From NCBI GenBank assembly GCA_963715815.1, contig OY970278.1, positions 1,488,001-1,552,000 on the forward strand: 64,000 nt of DNA, written 5' to 3'. Origin of the DNA: JAFAMS01 sp963715815. GTDB lineage: Bacteria > Vulcanimicrobiota > Vulcanimicrobiia > Vulcanimicrobiales > Vulcanimicrobiaceae. This document shows, piece after piece, positions 42,951 through 53,516 of the stretch; positions within the stretch are counted from its first letter, which is position 1, and each line of letters begins with the position of its first letter. The notes below the pieces were generated by a model. That model was not told the origin of the DNA and did no database searches. It saw only the letters and a list, made by a program, of their open reading frames with translations. The position numbers were made by a program, and so were the translations under genes.

Positions 42951-44298
42951 AGATCGGTAGCGAACACGACGTTCGCTTCACCGACTTGCTTGCAAACGGT
43001 CAGGGTGTCGGCAGAATAGATTCGCAAGTTGTTTTCGTTTGGGGGCCGCTCCCGGACGAACGCGCGCGAATTCGTATCGTCGAGTTGAAGAAGTCGTACG
43101 CGGTCGGCGAATTGATCGAGATCATCGAGCATTCGCCGGAGCGCGCGACGCCGTTTTGTCCGGTATTCGGAACGTGCGGCGGATGTCAGGTGCAGCATCT
43201 TTCGTATCCGGCACAGCTGGCGTGGAAGTCGCGTTTGGTTCGCGACGCGCTCGAGCGCATCGGCGGTTTTGCGGGCGTGCAGGTTGCGCCGACCATCGGT
43301 ATGGACGAGCCGCGCGCTATCGCAACAAGATGGCGCTCGTCGTCGAGCGGCCGAACGGTCGCGTCGCGTTTGGATTCTATCAGATGCGCAGTCATGCGTT
43401 CGTACCGATCGATGCGTGTCCGGTCGTCTTGCCGCAGCTCGATGCAGAGATTGTTGCGCTGCGGCAGGCTGCCAATGATCCAAAACTTCAGAGTGCATTC
43501 GCGCAGGTCAAACACGTGATCGCGCGTGCCGGCGCGTCGACGGGCGAAAGCGTTACGGCGTTGACGACGAACGAGCCCTCGCCGCAGATTGCAATGGCCG
43601 CGAGCGAGCTGGCAAAACGTTTGCCGGGCACGAAGGGAATAAGCAACTCGTTTTCGCCGCCGAGTGCGAACGCAATCCTCGGCCGCAAGCAGCGGCAGCT
43701 GTGGGGCGAGAGCGAGATGGAGGAACGAATCGCGTTGCCCGGCGGTTCGCACGTCCGCTATCGCGTATCCGCGGCATCGTTCTTTCAAATCAACAGCGCG
43801 ATGGTCGGGCGTCTCTTCGAGAAGCTTGCGCAGCTGCCGCAGCCGCGCAGCGTTCTCGATCTCTATTGCGGTGCGGGGACGTTCTCGATCTGGTTCGCTC
43901 TGCGCGGCGCGACCGTCATCGGGATCGAAGAGAATCCTGCGGCGATCCGTGAAGCGCAAGCCAACGCAAAGCTGAACGGCGTCGCGGAAAAGACGCAATT
44001 CTTGTGCGGCCGCGTCGAGTCGCTCGTCGGAAAACCCGAGGGCAAGGCGCAGCATGCCGAGGTCGCGTTCCTCGATCCGCCGCGAAAAGGCAGCGACGTG
44101 CAGACCCTCGATGCGCTTGCGGCGGCGCGGGTCCCGGCGATCTGGTACTTGTCCTGCAATCCCGCAACGTTGGCGCGCGACCTTGCGCACCTGCGCGCAG
44201 CCGGCTACGTCCTCGAAGAGACGACCCCGTTCGACTTCTTTCCGCAGACGGGCCACGTCGAGACGCTTGCTCGCGTGCGAAGGCAGGATGCTGCGTAG
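42947..44298 (+). CDS. TrmA/RlmD-family RNA (uracil-5-)-methyltransferase, one frameshift
   Basis: This SAM-dependent enzyme forms m5U in rRNA or tRNA. A TRAM domain opens the protein (VRFTDLLANGQGVGRID). The iron-sulphur site FCPVFGTCGGCQVQH follows, then the Rossmann methyltransferase with VLDLYCGAGTFSIW, the FLDPPRKGS motif and the catalytic Cys in LSCNPATLARDL. The frame changes near 43310 at GCCGCGCGCTATC, where homologues read RYRNKMAL; a missing base in GCGCGC explains it. The true start is unclear: the frame opens right after the preceding stop without ATG, GTG or TTG until TTG 42986, which would cut the TRAM domain. Confidence 0.85.
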
Positions 44299-44317
44299 GG
44301 AGAATTCGCCTTAGCTT

Positions 44318-44611
44318 ATGGCCAGCCCCGATCTTGACGTCCGCTACGTCGCAAAGCTTGCTCGCATTGCCCTGACCGACGATGAGGCGCGCACCTATGG
44401 TGCGCAGCTCGCCGATATTTTGGGTCACGTAGCCGCGCTCAACGAGCTCGATACCTCGGATGTCGCGGCGACCGCGCAAGTGATCGAGTCGCGCAACGTC
44501 GAGCGTGACGATGCGCTGGCGCCGTGTCTGCCGCGGAATGAAGTCTTGGCCGGAGCGCCGCGCGAGCAGGGCGGCTATTTTCGCGTGCCGCGTATCATCG
44601 GTGAGCCGTAA
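44318..44611 (+). CDS. gatC: Asp-tRNA(Asn)/Glu-tRNA(Gln) amidotransferase subunit C
   Basis: GatC is the small belt subunit holding GatA and GatB together in the amidotransferase that makes Gln-tRNA or Asn-tRNA. The 97 residues show the family pattern VRYVAKLARIALTDDEA, LADILGHVAALNELDTSDV and the C-terminal YFRVPRIIGEP. The ATG is at 44318 and the stop overlaps gatA by one base. It is one of the few genes in this region without a frameshift. Confidence 0.94.
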   Translation: MASPDLDVRYVAKLARIALTDDEARTYGAQLADILGHVAALNELDTSDVAATAQVIESRNVERDDALAPCLPRNEVLAGAPREQGGYFRVPRIIGEP

Positions 44612-46099
44612 TGGCTGATTCGATCATCGAGATGACGGCGGCCGAGACGGCGCGCAAGGTCAATGCGCGCGAACGGTCGGCGCGCGAGATCGTCGACGCA
44701 ACGTTCGAGTACGTTCGCCGTACCGACGGCGAGGTCGGCGCTTTCCTCACGCTGACCGAAGAGCTTGCGCGCGCGCAGGCGGATCGCGTCGATGCACGCA
44801 TCGCTGCGGGCGAGCGCCTTCCACTCGCCGGCGTCGCGCTCGCCGTCAAAGACAACATGTGCCTGCGCGGAACGCAGACGACCGCCGGTTCGAAGATATT
44901 GGAAGGCTGGAACGCGCCGTACACCGCCACCGCCGTACAGCGCATCATCGATGCGGGCGCGATCCCGATCGGCAAGACGAATCTGGATGAGTTTGCGATG
45001 GGCAGCTCGTGCGAGAACTCCGCGCTCGGCGTGACACGCAATCCGTACGACCCGCAGCGCGTCCCCGGCGGAAGCTCGGGCGGCAGCGCCGCAGCCGTGG
45101 CGAGCTACGAGAGCACGATCGGTCTCGGCAGCGACACCGGCGGCTCGATTCGCGAGCCCGCGGCATTTTGCAATATCGTCGGATTCAAGCCGACCTACGG
45201 ACGCGTTTCGCGTTACGGCTTGATTGCGTTCGCGTCGAGTCTCGATCAGATCGGACCGCTCACGCGTACGGTCGAGGACGCGGCGCTTGCGTACGATGCA
45301 ATCGCCGGACACGATCCGATGGACGCGACGAGCGTCGACGTTCCGCACGAGAGCACGGCAACGAGCTTGCGCGGGGATCTCAAAGGGCTGCGTGTCGGCG
45401 TCGTCAAGGAGTACCTCGCCAAATCGCTCGGGACGGCAATCGACGACGTTTACGCCAAAGCCTACGCGGATTTGGAAAAGCTCGGCGCCGAGATCGTCGA
45501 GATCGGGTTGCCGACGGCTGATTACGGGATCGCGACGTACTACTTGATCGCGCCGGCAGAATGCTCGTCGAATCTCGCGCGTTTCGACGGCGTGCGCTAC
45601 GGCTTGCGCGTCGAAGGCAACGACATGACTGAGACCTACGATCGCACGCGTGCCGCCGGTTTCGGTCCGGAAGTCAAACGCCGCATTCTGATCGGTACGC
45701 ACGCGCTTTCGAGCGGCTACTATGATGCGTATTATTTGAAGGCGCAAAAAGCGCGCACGAAGATCGCTGCCGATTTCGAAAACGCCTTTGGTGCGTGCGA
45801 CGTGATCGCCGCGCCGGCGGCGGCCTCTCCCGCGTTCCGGTTGGGCGCGAAGAGCGATCCGTACAGCATGTATCTGATGGACTACTACACGATCCCGGTC
45901 TCGCTGGCGGGCTTGCCTTCGATCTCCGTGCCGTGCGGTTGGGCGCGTCCCGACGACGGCGACGCAGAAATGCCGCTCGGCTTGCAGCTAACCGCACCAC
46001 TATTTGGTGAGCGACTTCTTGCTGGGCGCTGCGCACGCGTACGAAAGTGCGACGAAGCATGCGAAGAAGCACCCTCCGCGCATCGGCGTGAAGGCATAG
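44611..46099 (+). CDS. gatA: Asp/Glu-tRNA amidotransferase subunit A, frameshift near the end
   Basis: GatA is the amidase that supplies ammonia for transamidation. The Ser-cisSer-Lys triad is present: Lys in LAVKDNMCLRG, cis-Ser in GGSSGGSAAAVA and nucleophile Ser in SDTGGSIREPA. About 490 residues fit the family. The frame runs on into gatB, but removing one C near 46013 restores the expected ending FLLGAAHAYESATKHAKK and a TAG at 46097. The apparent GatA-GatB fusion is therefore not real. gatB starts three bases later. Confidence 0.92.
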
Positions 46100-46101
46100 C
46101 C

Positions 46102-47593
46102 ATGGCAATTGCGTCCGAAAGCGTCCGCACAAAATACGAAGCCGTCATAGGGCTCGAATGCCACGTCGAGCTCAAGACCGCGACCAAGATGTTCTGCGGA
46201 TGCAAGAACGAGTTCGGCGGCGAGCCGAACACGAAAGTGTGTCCGGTCTGTCTCGGATTTCCCGGCGCGTTGCCGGTTCCGAACAAGAGCAGCGATCGAG
46301 CTGACGATCAAAGCCGGCCTCGCGTTTGGTGTCGGAGATTCCGCGCTTCTCGAAATTCGACCGCAAGAATTATTTCTATCCGGACATGCCCAAAGATTAT
46401 CAGATCTCGCAGTACGATATGCCGCTGTGCAAAGGCGGCGTGGTCGAGTTCTGGCTCGAGGATGGGTCGCGCGGCAAATGCCATCTGACGCGCATCCATC
46501 TCGAGGAAGACACCGGAAAATCGACGCATGCGGGCTCGAGCGATGGACGCCTGGCCGGCAGCACGTACTCGCTCGTTGATTTCAATCGCGCGGGCGTCCC
46601 GTTGATGGAGTGCGTTTCGGAACCGGATTTGCGCAACGGCTGAAGAAGCGGTCGCCTATCTCGATACGCTCAAGCGTACCTTCGTGCAGCTCGGCGTCTC
46701 CGACGTCAAGATGGAAGAAGGCTCGCTGCGTTGCGATGCCAACGTCTCGATTCGCCCCACCGGCAGCACGACGCTCGGAACGAAGACCGAGATCAAGAAC
46801 ATGAACTCGTTCAAGTCGGTGCGGCTTGCAATCGAATCGGAGATCGCGCGTCAGATCGAGCTCTTGGAATCCGGCGGTCGAGTCGTGCAGGAGACGCGCG
46901 GCTGGGACGAAGGCGCAGGCGTGACGCATTCGCAGCGTTCAAAAGAAGAAGCGCACGACTACCGGTACTTTCCGGATCCGGATCTCGTCCCGCTCGAATT
47001 CGAGGCCGCCTGGATCGATGAGCTGCGCTCGAAGCTTCCGTTGCCGCCGTTCAAACGCTACGTCCGCTACGTCGATGAATACGAGCTTCCGACCAAGAAC
47101 GCCGCGCAGCTTGGTCGACAACCCCGCCTGGGAAGTCTTGCTCGACGGTGCCGTACGCCGCGGCGTCAAGCCGAAGAGCTACGCGAACTTACTTCTCGGC
47201 GACGTCGCGAAGAAACAGAATGAAGAAGGGCTCAGCGAACCGGTTGCGACCTTCACGATTCCGGCTTCGTCCGAATTCGTCAAGTTGATCGAGAATGGAA
47301 CGATTACGTCAAAGGCGGCCAAGGAGATGTTTCCGCGAGTCTGGAGCGGTGAGGTCACCGATCCTGCGGAGTTCGTCAAGCGCGAAGGGCTCGCGCAGTC
47401 GAGCGATCGCGACGAGATCAAAAAGTTCGTCGATGAGGTCATCGCGGTCAACGCCGATGCGGTCGCGGAAATTCGCAAGGGCAAAGACCGCGCGCTGCAA
47501 TTCTTGCTCGGCCAAGTCATGAAAGCGAGTCGGGGGAAAGCCAATCCCGCGCTCGTCAACGAGCTCTTACGGGAGGCGATTGGCAGCGGCTAG
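46102..47593 (+). CDS. gatB: Asp/Glu-tRNA amidotransferase subunit B, four frameshifts
   Basis: GatB binds the mischarged tRNA and carries the kinase-type active site. Pieces: YEAVIGLECHVELKTATKMF with the zinc Cys motif FCGC...CPVCLGFPG, then KFDRKNYFYPDMPKDYQIS and LEEDTGKSTHAG. Next are EGSLRCDANVSIRPTG and KNMNSFKSVRLAIESEI, and finally the C-terminal YqeY-like domain up to LVNELLREAIGSG. Breaks near 46295, 46335, 46635 and 47110 are each repaired by deleting a single base (a, g, a and c). In an essential gene this pattern argues for sequence errors. Its end overlaps mutS2 by 14 bases. Confidence 0.9.
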
Positions 47594-49925
47594 CGCTCTG
47601 TGCGACGCACGCACGTGCGAGGTCTTGGATTGGGCCGCGATTTGCGAGCGTCTGGCCACGCACACGCACAGCGACCGCGCAACCGTCTGGGCGCGCTCCC
47701 TTTCACCACAGGCCGATTTTGAGGCGGCGCGAGTAGCACTCGAGGAAACGACCGAGATGCGCACGCTGATCGGCGAGGGCTTCTCGCTGGCGCGCGTCAT
47801 CGAGTCGCAGGAAGCCGTCGCGACGGCGAAACGCGGCGCTGCGATAGCTCCGCTCGATTTGCGCGCGATCGGCAACGGCATTGCGGCGGGGAATGCAGCG
47901 GTTCGCCGGGTACGCGAAAGCGGCGGCGAGCGGCTTGTCGCGCTGTGCGCCGGTTTCGTTCCGTTGCCGGACGTCGCGAAGCGAATCGACAACGCAATCG
48001 GCGAGCGCGGCGAAGTCCTGGATCGCGCGTCGCCCGAGCTGACGCGGCTTCGGCGCGGCATTGCATCCGCCGGCGCAGAAGCGCGCGAACGCACTACGGC
48101 TATTGCCCGCTCGCAGCGTTATCGATCGATGCTGCAAGACGATGTCGTCACCGTGCGCGACGGCCGATTCGTCGTCCCGGTCAAAGCCGAGTTCGCGGGC
48201 GCGTTCAAGGGCATCGTCCACGATTCGAGCGCGAGCGGACAGACGTACTTCGTCGAGCCGCTCGAAGCGCTCGAAGCAAACAATCGTTTGCGCGCGCTGC
48301 GCACGCAAGAGGAACACGAGGTCGCGCGCATCCTCGCCGAGCTTTCGTCGCTCGTCGGAGCGCATGCCGATCAAATCGAGCACGACGCTGAAATCTATGC
48401 GTCTCTCGATCTCGTGCACGCAAAAGCGCGGCTCGCGCAGATCGCAACACGCCGAGCCGCCGCAATTCGAGGATGCTCGCATCGTCGCGATCGTGAGCGG
48501 CAGACATCCGCTGCTCGGCGAGCGCGCGGTTCCGCAATCGCTGCGACTCGACGATCAGACGCGCATGCTGCTGATCAGCGGCCCAAACATGGGTGGTAAG
48601 ACCGTCACGCTCAAGATGAGCGGCCTGTTCGTGCTGATGGCGTACTGCGGAATGCACCTTCCCGCTGCGCCCGGGAGCACGATCGGACGATTCGAGCGCA
48701 TTTTCGCGGACATCGGTGACGAGCAGTCGATCGCGCAGAACGCTTCGACGTTTTCGGAACACCTGCGGCGCTATGCCGAGATTCTGAGCGGAGCGGGTCC
48801 GAACGCGCTCGTGCTCGTCGACGAGATCGGCGGCGGCACGGAGCCGACGCGCCGGCGCCGCGCTTGCAGTTGCGATATTGGAACGCTTGCTCGCCCTCGG
48901 TGCGCTGATCGTTGCGACGACGCATGCCGGCGAGCTGAAGCTCTTCGCGCACGATACGCCGTACGTGCGCAACGCGAGCGTGCGCTTCGATCCGGACACG
49001 TATGCGCCCACCTATCATCTGGAGCTCGGCGCGCCCGGTCAGTCGCTCGCCTTCCCGCTGGCGCGCGCGATGCACGTCGATCCGGCCGTCGTCGATCGCG
49101 CCGAAACGATTCTCAGCTCGAACGAGCGCGACTACGATCGGGCTCTTGCAGAGCTCGCACAAATCAATGCTGCAGCGGCCGCCGAGCGGGATGCAGCCGC
49201 GCGCGAGCGCGCGCGACTCGAGGCGCTCGAGTACCGAAGCAAAGCACCGCAGCGAACAGCTCGAGAGCGAAAGGCGCAACTTCGCGCGCGATGCCGATCA
49301 GCGCTTGACGTCGGCGTTACGCGAGTTCGTGCGCGATCTCGAACGGCGTTCGGACGAACGGAAGCGCGCCAAGGTTACACCGTCGCAGAACGCGGCTTTA
49401 GGACGCGCTATCGATCAGCTGCATCACGATCTTGGCATCGACGCACGGACGCAAGAACGCAAGCGCGCCGAGAACATCCGCGTCGGCGATCGTGTTACGG
49501 TCGGGAGTCTGGAGCAAGAAGGCACGATCGTCGCCCTCGATGACGAAAGCGGCGACGCGGTCGTGCAAATCGGCCCGATGCGCACGACCGTCCCTAAGGA
49601 CGATCTCCTGCCGGCAGCCGCCGTGCGCGGAAAGCGAACGCAGACGAGCAGTACGCCCAGCCTCGAGATCGCTTCGCGCGCCATGCCCGAGATCGACGTC
49701 CGCGGCAAGCGTTTATTGGAAGCGCAGCCGCTGGTCGAACAATGGCTGGATGAGGGGCAGCTGCTGGGGCATTCGCCCCTGCGCCTGATCCACGGCAAGG
49801 GGACGGGCTTGCTCGGACGAGGATTACAAGAATTCTTGCGAACCTATCCGAACGTGCGGAGCTTTCGCTACGGCAATGAGAATGAAGGTGGAAGCGGCGT
49901 GACGATCGTCGAGCTGAAGGCATGA
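47580..49925 (+). CDS. mutS2: Endonuclease MutS2, three frameshifts
   Basis: MutS2 is a MutS-like ATPase with a C-terminal Smr nuclease domain, linked to suppression of recombination or ribosome rescue. The frames join into about 780 residues, the family length. Landmarks are the core-domain segment VVTVRDGRFVVPVKAEF, SSASGQTYFVEP, Walker A GPNMGGKTVTLKMSG, Walker B LVLVDEIGGGTEP and the Smr motif LIHGKGTGLLGRGLQEFL. Breaks lie near 48460, 48850 and 49240. The start is TTG at 47580 inside the end of gatB. It overlaps tyrS (ATGA). Confidence 0.9.
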
Positions 49926-51114
49926 AGCCACAGAGAAGCGACGGAGCTTCTCGTCGACGGTTGCGAACACGTCGTCTCACCCGAGGAACTGCAGAAGCGG
50001 CTCCAGCGCGGCGGCCGCCTGCACGTCAAATTCGGGATCGATCCGACCGGCAGCGAGCTGCATCTCGGGCACGCCGTCGTGCTTCACAAGATGCAGCAGT
50101 TCGTCGAGCTCGGGACATCGCGTGACGCTCTTGATCGGCGACTATACGGCGCGCATCGGCGATCCGTCGGGTCGCTCGGATTCGCGGCCGGCGATGAGCG
50201 GCGAGCAAATCGATGCCAACATGAAAACGTACCGCGAGCAGGCCGGGCGCGTTCTCGATCTCGAGCGGACCGAGCTGATGTTCAACTCGACGTGGCTTGC
50301 TCCGCTGACGACGGTCGACTGGATTCGTTTGCTCTCGAAGTCGACGGTCGCGCAGATCCTCGAACGTGAAGATTTCAAGAATCGGTACGCGAATCGCACG
50401 CCGATCTCACTGCACGAGCTGCTCTATCCCGTCGCGCAGGCCTACGATAGCGTCGCGATGGAAGCCGACGTCGAGCTTGGCGGCGACGATCAGCTGTTCA
50501 ATTTTCTGCTCGCACGCGACTATCAGGCCGATGCAAACCAGACGCCGCAGGTCTGCATGACGATGCCGATCCTCGAAGGGACCGACGGCGTGCGGCGGAT
50601 GGGGAAGTCGCTCAACAATTTCATCTCGCTCATCGAGCCTCCCGAGGAGCAATTCGGGAAGATGATGCGCTTGCCGGACGATCTCGTCCCACGCTACGCG
50701 CGTCTGGCGGCGTTTTGGTCCGCGCAGCAGGTCGCAGAGCTGCAGGCGGATATCGCTGCCGGCCGGCTCGCGCCGATCGAGGCGAAGAAGCGTATTGCCG
50801 AAGCGATCGTCGCGAAGTATCACGGCGCCGAGGCTGCGCGCACCGCGCGCGAGCGCTTCGAGCAGACCGTTCAACGGCGCGAGCTGCCGGCGGAAATGCC
50901 GACACTTCGAGCCGGGAAGGATCGCAAGCTCGCCGATCTGATCGTGCAGGCCGGGTTTGCCGAGAGCAAGCGTGCTGCCGAACGCCTCATCGCTCAAGGC
51001 GGAGTGCGTATCGATGGAGACGCAGTCAGCGACGCCGCAGCCGGCCTCGATTCGAAGGAAAGCTTCGTTTTATCGGTCGGTGCGCGCCGCTTCGTGCGCG
51101 TCGTGCGGACTTAG
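49922..51114 (+). CDS. tyrS: Tyrosyl-tRNA synthetase, two frameshifts
   Basis: TyrRS charges tRNA-Tyr. After the ATG at 49922, deleting one A near 49935 gives EATELLVDGCEHVVSPEEL. The class I signature HLGHAVVLHKMQ follows, and deleting one A near 50115 joins it to HRVTLLIGDYTARIGDPSGR. The KMSKS loop reads VRRMGKSLNN. An S4 RNA-binding domain ends the protein (FAESKRAAERLIAQGGV). The TyrZ-like length of about 397 residues is normal. The gene is essential, so the breaks are more likely errors than mutations. Confidence 0.92.
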
Positions 51115-51997
51115 CGGATCCGCGCCGCTAAGTCTGCTAACCTCGCTCGCCGACAGTTTCCAGACGCGCTTACAGAACTCACAGGTCGCTTCGGTCGACG
51201 GTTGTTCCTGAGCGATCTTCACAAGCTCGTCGTGACCGAGACCAAGGAGCGCCGTCTCGACCTTTTCCCGCGTGCAACGGCACGCGAAGATCAAGTCGTA
51301 CTCGCGCGAGCGCTTCGTCAGTCATCCCCGCGGCGATCCGCTCGATCATTCCTTCAGGCTCGACGCCCGCGAGAATCTGCGAGGTGATTGCGTTCATCCT
51401 ATTGGCGTTGTCTTCGAGGTTACCGATCGTTTCGTCGCTCGCACCGGGGAGGACGTGCGCAATGACGCCGCCCGCGGCGCGTACGCCGGACTGATCGAGA
51501 TGTACACCGATCGCGACAACGCTCGGCACTTGTTCCGAATACGCGAAGTACGCGGCGACATCGGAGGCAATTTCGCCTGTGACGAGGTTCACAATGCCGG
51601 TGTACGGCTGACCGACTTCGTATGATTTAGTTACAAGCAGCTTGCCACGCCCGACGAGCTCGGCGACGTTGAATCGTCCGTCACTGGTCGGCGGAACGTC
51701 GGCTTCGGGATGATGCGCGTACGCACGCGCACCAACCGTATGGTCAGGAAGCATCATCACTTCGGCGATGATTCCGCCGATTGTGCCGCTTCCGGACACT
51801 TGTAAAGAAAGCCGCTCGCGGCCCTTGAGATTGGCGCCTACGAGCGCGGCTGCGGTGACGAGACGACCGATTGCGACGGATGCTGTCGGCGATGTACCGT
51901 GACGCTCGCGCGTTTCTGCCACGAGGTTCGTTGTGATCCCAGCCACCAGGGCAACGGTTCCATCCGCTGCGCTTGCCGTAACGAGTCGGTCGCGCAT
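51070..51997 (-). CDS. hslO: Redox-regulated chaperone Hsp33, one frameshift
   Basis: Hsp33 is a holdase activated by oxidative unfolding when its zinc site is lost. The N-terminal domain (from ATG 51997) shows RLVTAAALVGANLKGRERL, SGSGTIGGIIAEV and the GKLLVTKSYEVGQPYTGIV segment. After a frame change near 51300, the second frame encodes the zinc switch: FACRCTREKVETALLGLG and EATCEFCKRVWKLS, that is Cys-x-Cys and Cys-x-x-Cys. The 3' end overlaps the convergent tyrS by 45 bases. With one correction the protein has about 308 residues, normal for the family. Confidence 0.88.
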
Positions 51998-52129
51998 CTT
52001 TTGTTGTTTCTAAGAAGATGTCAAAAAGCCCGCAGGGCAGGAGCGCCCACGCACGCTTCGTATACGAGCCAGGCGGAGCGTGGGGTACGTCGCGACGCGT
52101 TCATCGTCACGGCGTCAGGAGTTGCTCAG

Positions 52130-52444
52130 TTGACGAAAGCCGATCTCATCGATTCACTTTCCGGCGAGTTCGAAGTTTCCAAACGCAAAGTCGGCGACAT
52201 GATTGACAAGATGCTCGAAGAAATTACGAGCGCGCTCAAAGCCGGCGACAAAGTACAATTGATTCCGTTCGGAAGTTTCGTCATTCGCGAACGTCGTCGT
52301 CGCGAAGGACGCAATCCGAAAACGGGCGAGGCAATCGTTATTCCCGCGCGCAAAGTGCCGGCGTTTCAGCCTGGTAAGTCGCTTCGCGAAGCGGTCGGCG
52401 GCGTTCGCCGCAAAGCCGTCGCATCCAACGGCCAGGCAAAATAA
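52130..52444 (+). CDS. hup: HU-family DNA-binding protein
   Basis: HU is a small nucleoid protein that bends DNA. The 104 residues open MTKADLIDSLSGEFEVSKRK and contain the beta-arm motif GSFVIRERRRREGRNPKTG and VPAFQPGKSLREAV. The frame is open far upstream to 51899, but TTG 52130 has AGGAG eight bases before it and gives the standard HU N-terminus. The 132 bp upstream gap contains a CCCACGC/GCGTGGG stem that may be a degenerate relative of the dispersed repeat. A hairpin follows the gene. Confidence 0.94.
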   Translation: MTKADLIDSLSGEFEVSKRKVGDMIDKMLEEITSALKAGDKVQLIPFGSFVIRERRRREGRNPKTGEAIVIPARKVPAFQPGKSLREAVGGVRRKAVASNGQAK

Positions 52445-52447
52445 GGG

Positions 52448-52477
52448 AAGTCAGCCGCCCATCGCGTAGGCTGACTT
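52448..52477 (+). terminator. Hairpin terminator after hup
   Basis: AAGTCAGCC (52448-52456) pairs perfectly with GGCTGACTT (52469-52477) around a 12-base loop. It lies three bases after the hup stop and three bases before the tRNA, which suits a terminator, although the T run is short. Confidence 0.6.
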
Positions 52478-52480
52478 ACG

Positions 52481-52557
52481 CGGGCGGTAGCGCAGCTTGG
52501 TAGCGCACCAGTCTGGGGGACTGGGGGCCGCAGGTTCAAATCCTGTCCGCCCGACCA
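52481..52557 (+). tRNA. tRNA-Pro, anticodon GGG
   Basis: The acceptor stem CGGGCGG pairs with CCGCCCG, followed by discriminator A and an encoded CCA. The D arm is GCGCAGCTTGGTAGCGC, and the anticodon stem CCAGT/ACTGG encloses loop CTGGGGG with anticodon GGG. The T arm contains GGTTCAAATCC. All arms pair without gaps. It reads CCC and CCU codons. Confidence 0.97.
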
Positions 52558-52561
52558 CATT

Positions 52562-52592
52562 GAAAGAGCTCGCAGATCATGCGGGCTCTTTC
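52562..52592 (+). terminator. Hairpin terminator after tRNA-Pro
   Basis: GAAAGAGC (52562-52569) pairs with GCTCTTTC (52585-52592), and an inner CGC/GCG extends the stem. It begins five bases after the tRNA CCA end and would end the tRNA transcript before the MoxR gene. Confidence 0.65.
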
Positions 52593-52644
52593 GCTGTCGA
52601 ACGGGCTCGGGATGACAAGGAAAGGGAACCACGAAGCGGCGGGC

Positions 52645-53516
52645 ATGACGCCGGACCAGATCCGAGACGGCTTTCTCAAGCAGCACTACATCGCGAGCGA
52701 AGAGTTCACGACGGCGTTTCAGCTGATGCTTGCGCTGGGGAAACCGCTCTTGATCGAAGGGCCGGCCGGCGTCGGCAAGACCGAGAGTGCAAAAGTGCTC
52801 GCGGACGTGCTCGGTACCAAACTGATCCGGCTGCAGTGCTACGAAGGGCTCGATGCGGCCAGCACGCTGTACGAATGGAATTATCCTAAGCAGCTCCTAC
52901 GCATTCGCTTGACCGAGAACGAAGACGTACCCGTCGATGCGCGTGAGGCGCAGATCTTCAGCGAAGAGTTCATGCTGCGCCGTCCGCTGCTCGAGGCGAT
53001 ATCTGCAAGATCGGGCGCCGGTTCTTCTGATCGACGAGATCGATCGTGCGGACGAAGCCTTCGAAGCATTTTTGCTCGAGGTGCTGGGCGAGTTTCAAGT
53101 TACGATTCCGGAGCTCGGCACGGTTCGCGCGAAAGAGCGCCCGGCCGTCATCATCACGTCGAACCGCATGCGCGAGCTTTCTGATGCATTGCGTCGCCGG
53201 TGTTTGTATCTGTGGCTCGACTATCCGGATTTCGAGCGCGAGATATCAATTCTTGCAGACGCGCATTCCAGAGATTGATGCACGTCTCGCTCAGCAGATC
53301 GCAACCTTCATGCGCTTCTTGCGCGAACAGCCGCTGCAAAAAGTTCCGGGCGTTGCGGAGGCACTCGATTGGGGGATGGCGCTCGTCAAGCTGCACCGCG
53401 ACGCATTAGACGAAGCAACGCTCGAGCTCACGCGTGGCTGCGTCATAAAAGTGCGGGAAGACTGGGAGTTCCTGCGCTCGCAGCGCGAGCGCTATTTGTC
53501 TGCTCTTGGAGCATAG
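52645..53516 (+). CDS. MoxR-type AAA+ ATPase, two frameshifts
   Basis: MoxR ATPases act as chaperones that insert cofactors or activate partner complexes, usually together with a von Willebrand A protein. The start is ATG 52645 (MTPDQIRDGFLKQHY). Walker A is GPAGVGKTESAKVL and Walker B LLIDEIDRADEAF; sensor 1 is VIITSNRMRELSDALRRRC. The C-terminal lid ends EFLRSQRERYLSAL. Frame changes occur near 53010 and 53262. The VWA gene overlaps its end. The pair resembles the CoxD-CoxE pair linked to CO dehydrogenase-type maturation, but no such enzyme is in the window. Confidence 0.85.

Noticed and set aside
44611..46488. Apparent GatA-GatB fusion protein of 625 residues
   Set aside because: The fused frame loses the normal GatA ending and the GatB middle. 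Deleting one C near 46013 restores both, with a TAG followed by an ATG three bases later.
52018..52090. Sixth copy of the dispersed element upstream of hup
   Set aside because: There are GGAGCGCC and GGCGGAGCG words and a CCCACGC/GCGTGGG stem, but the order differs and neither end of the element is present.
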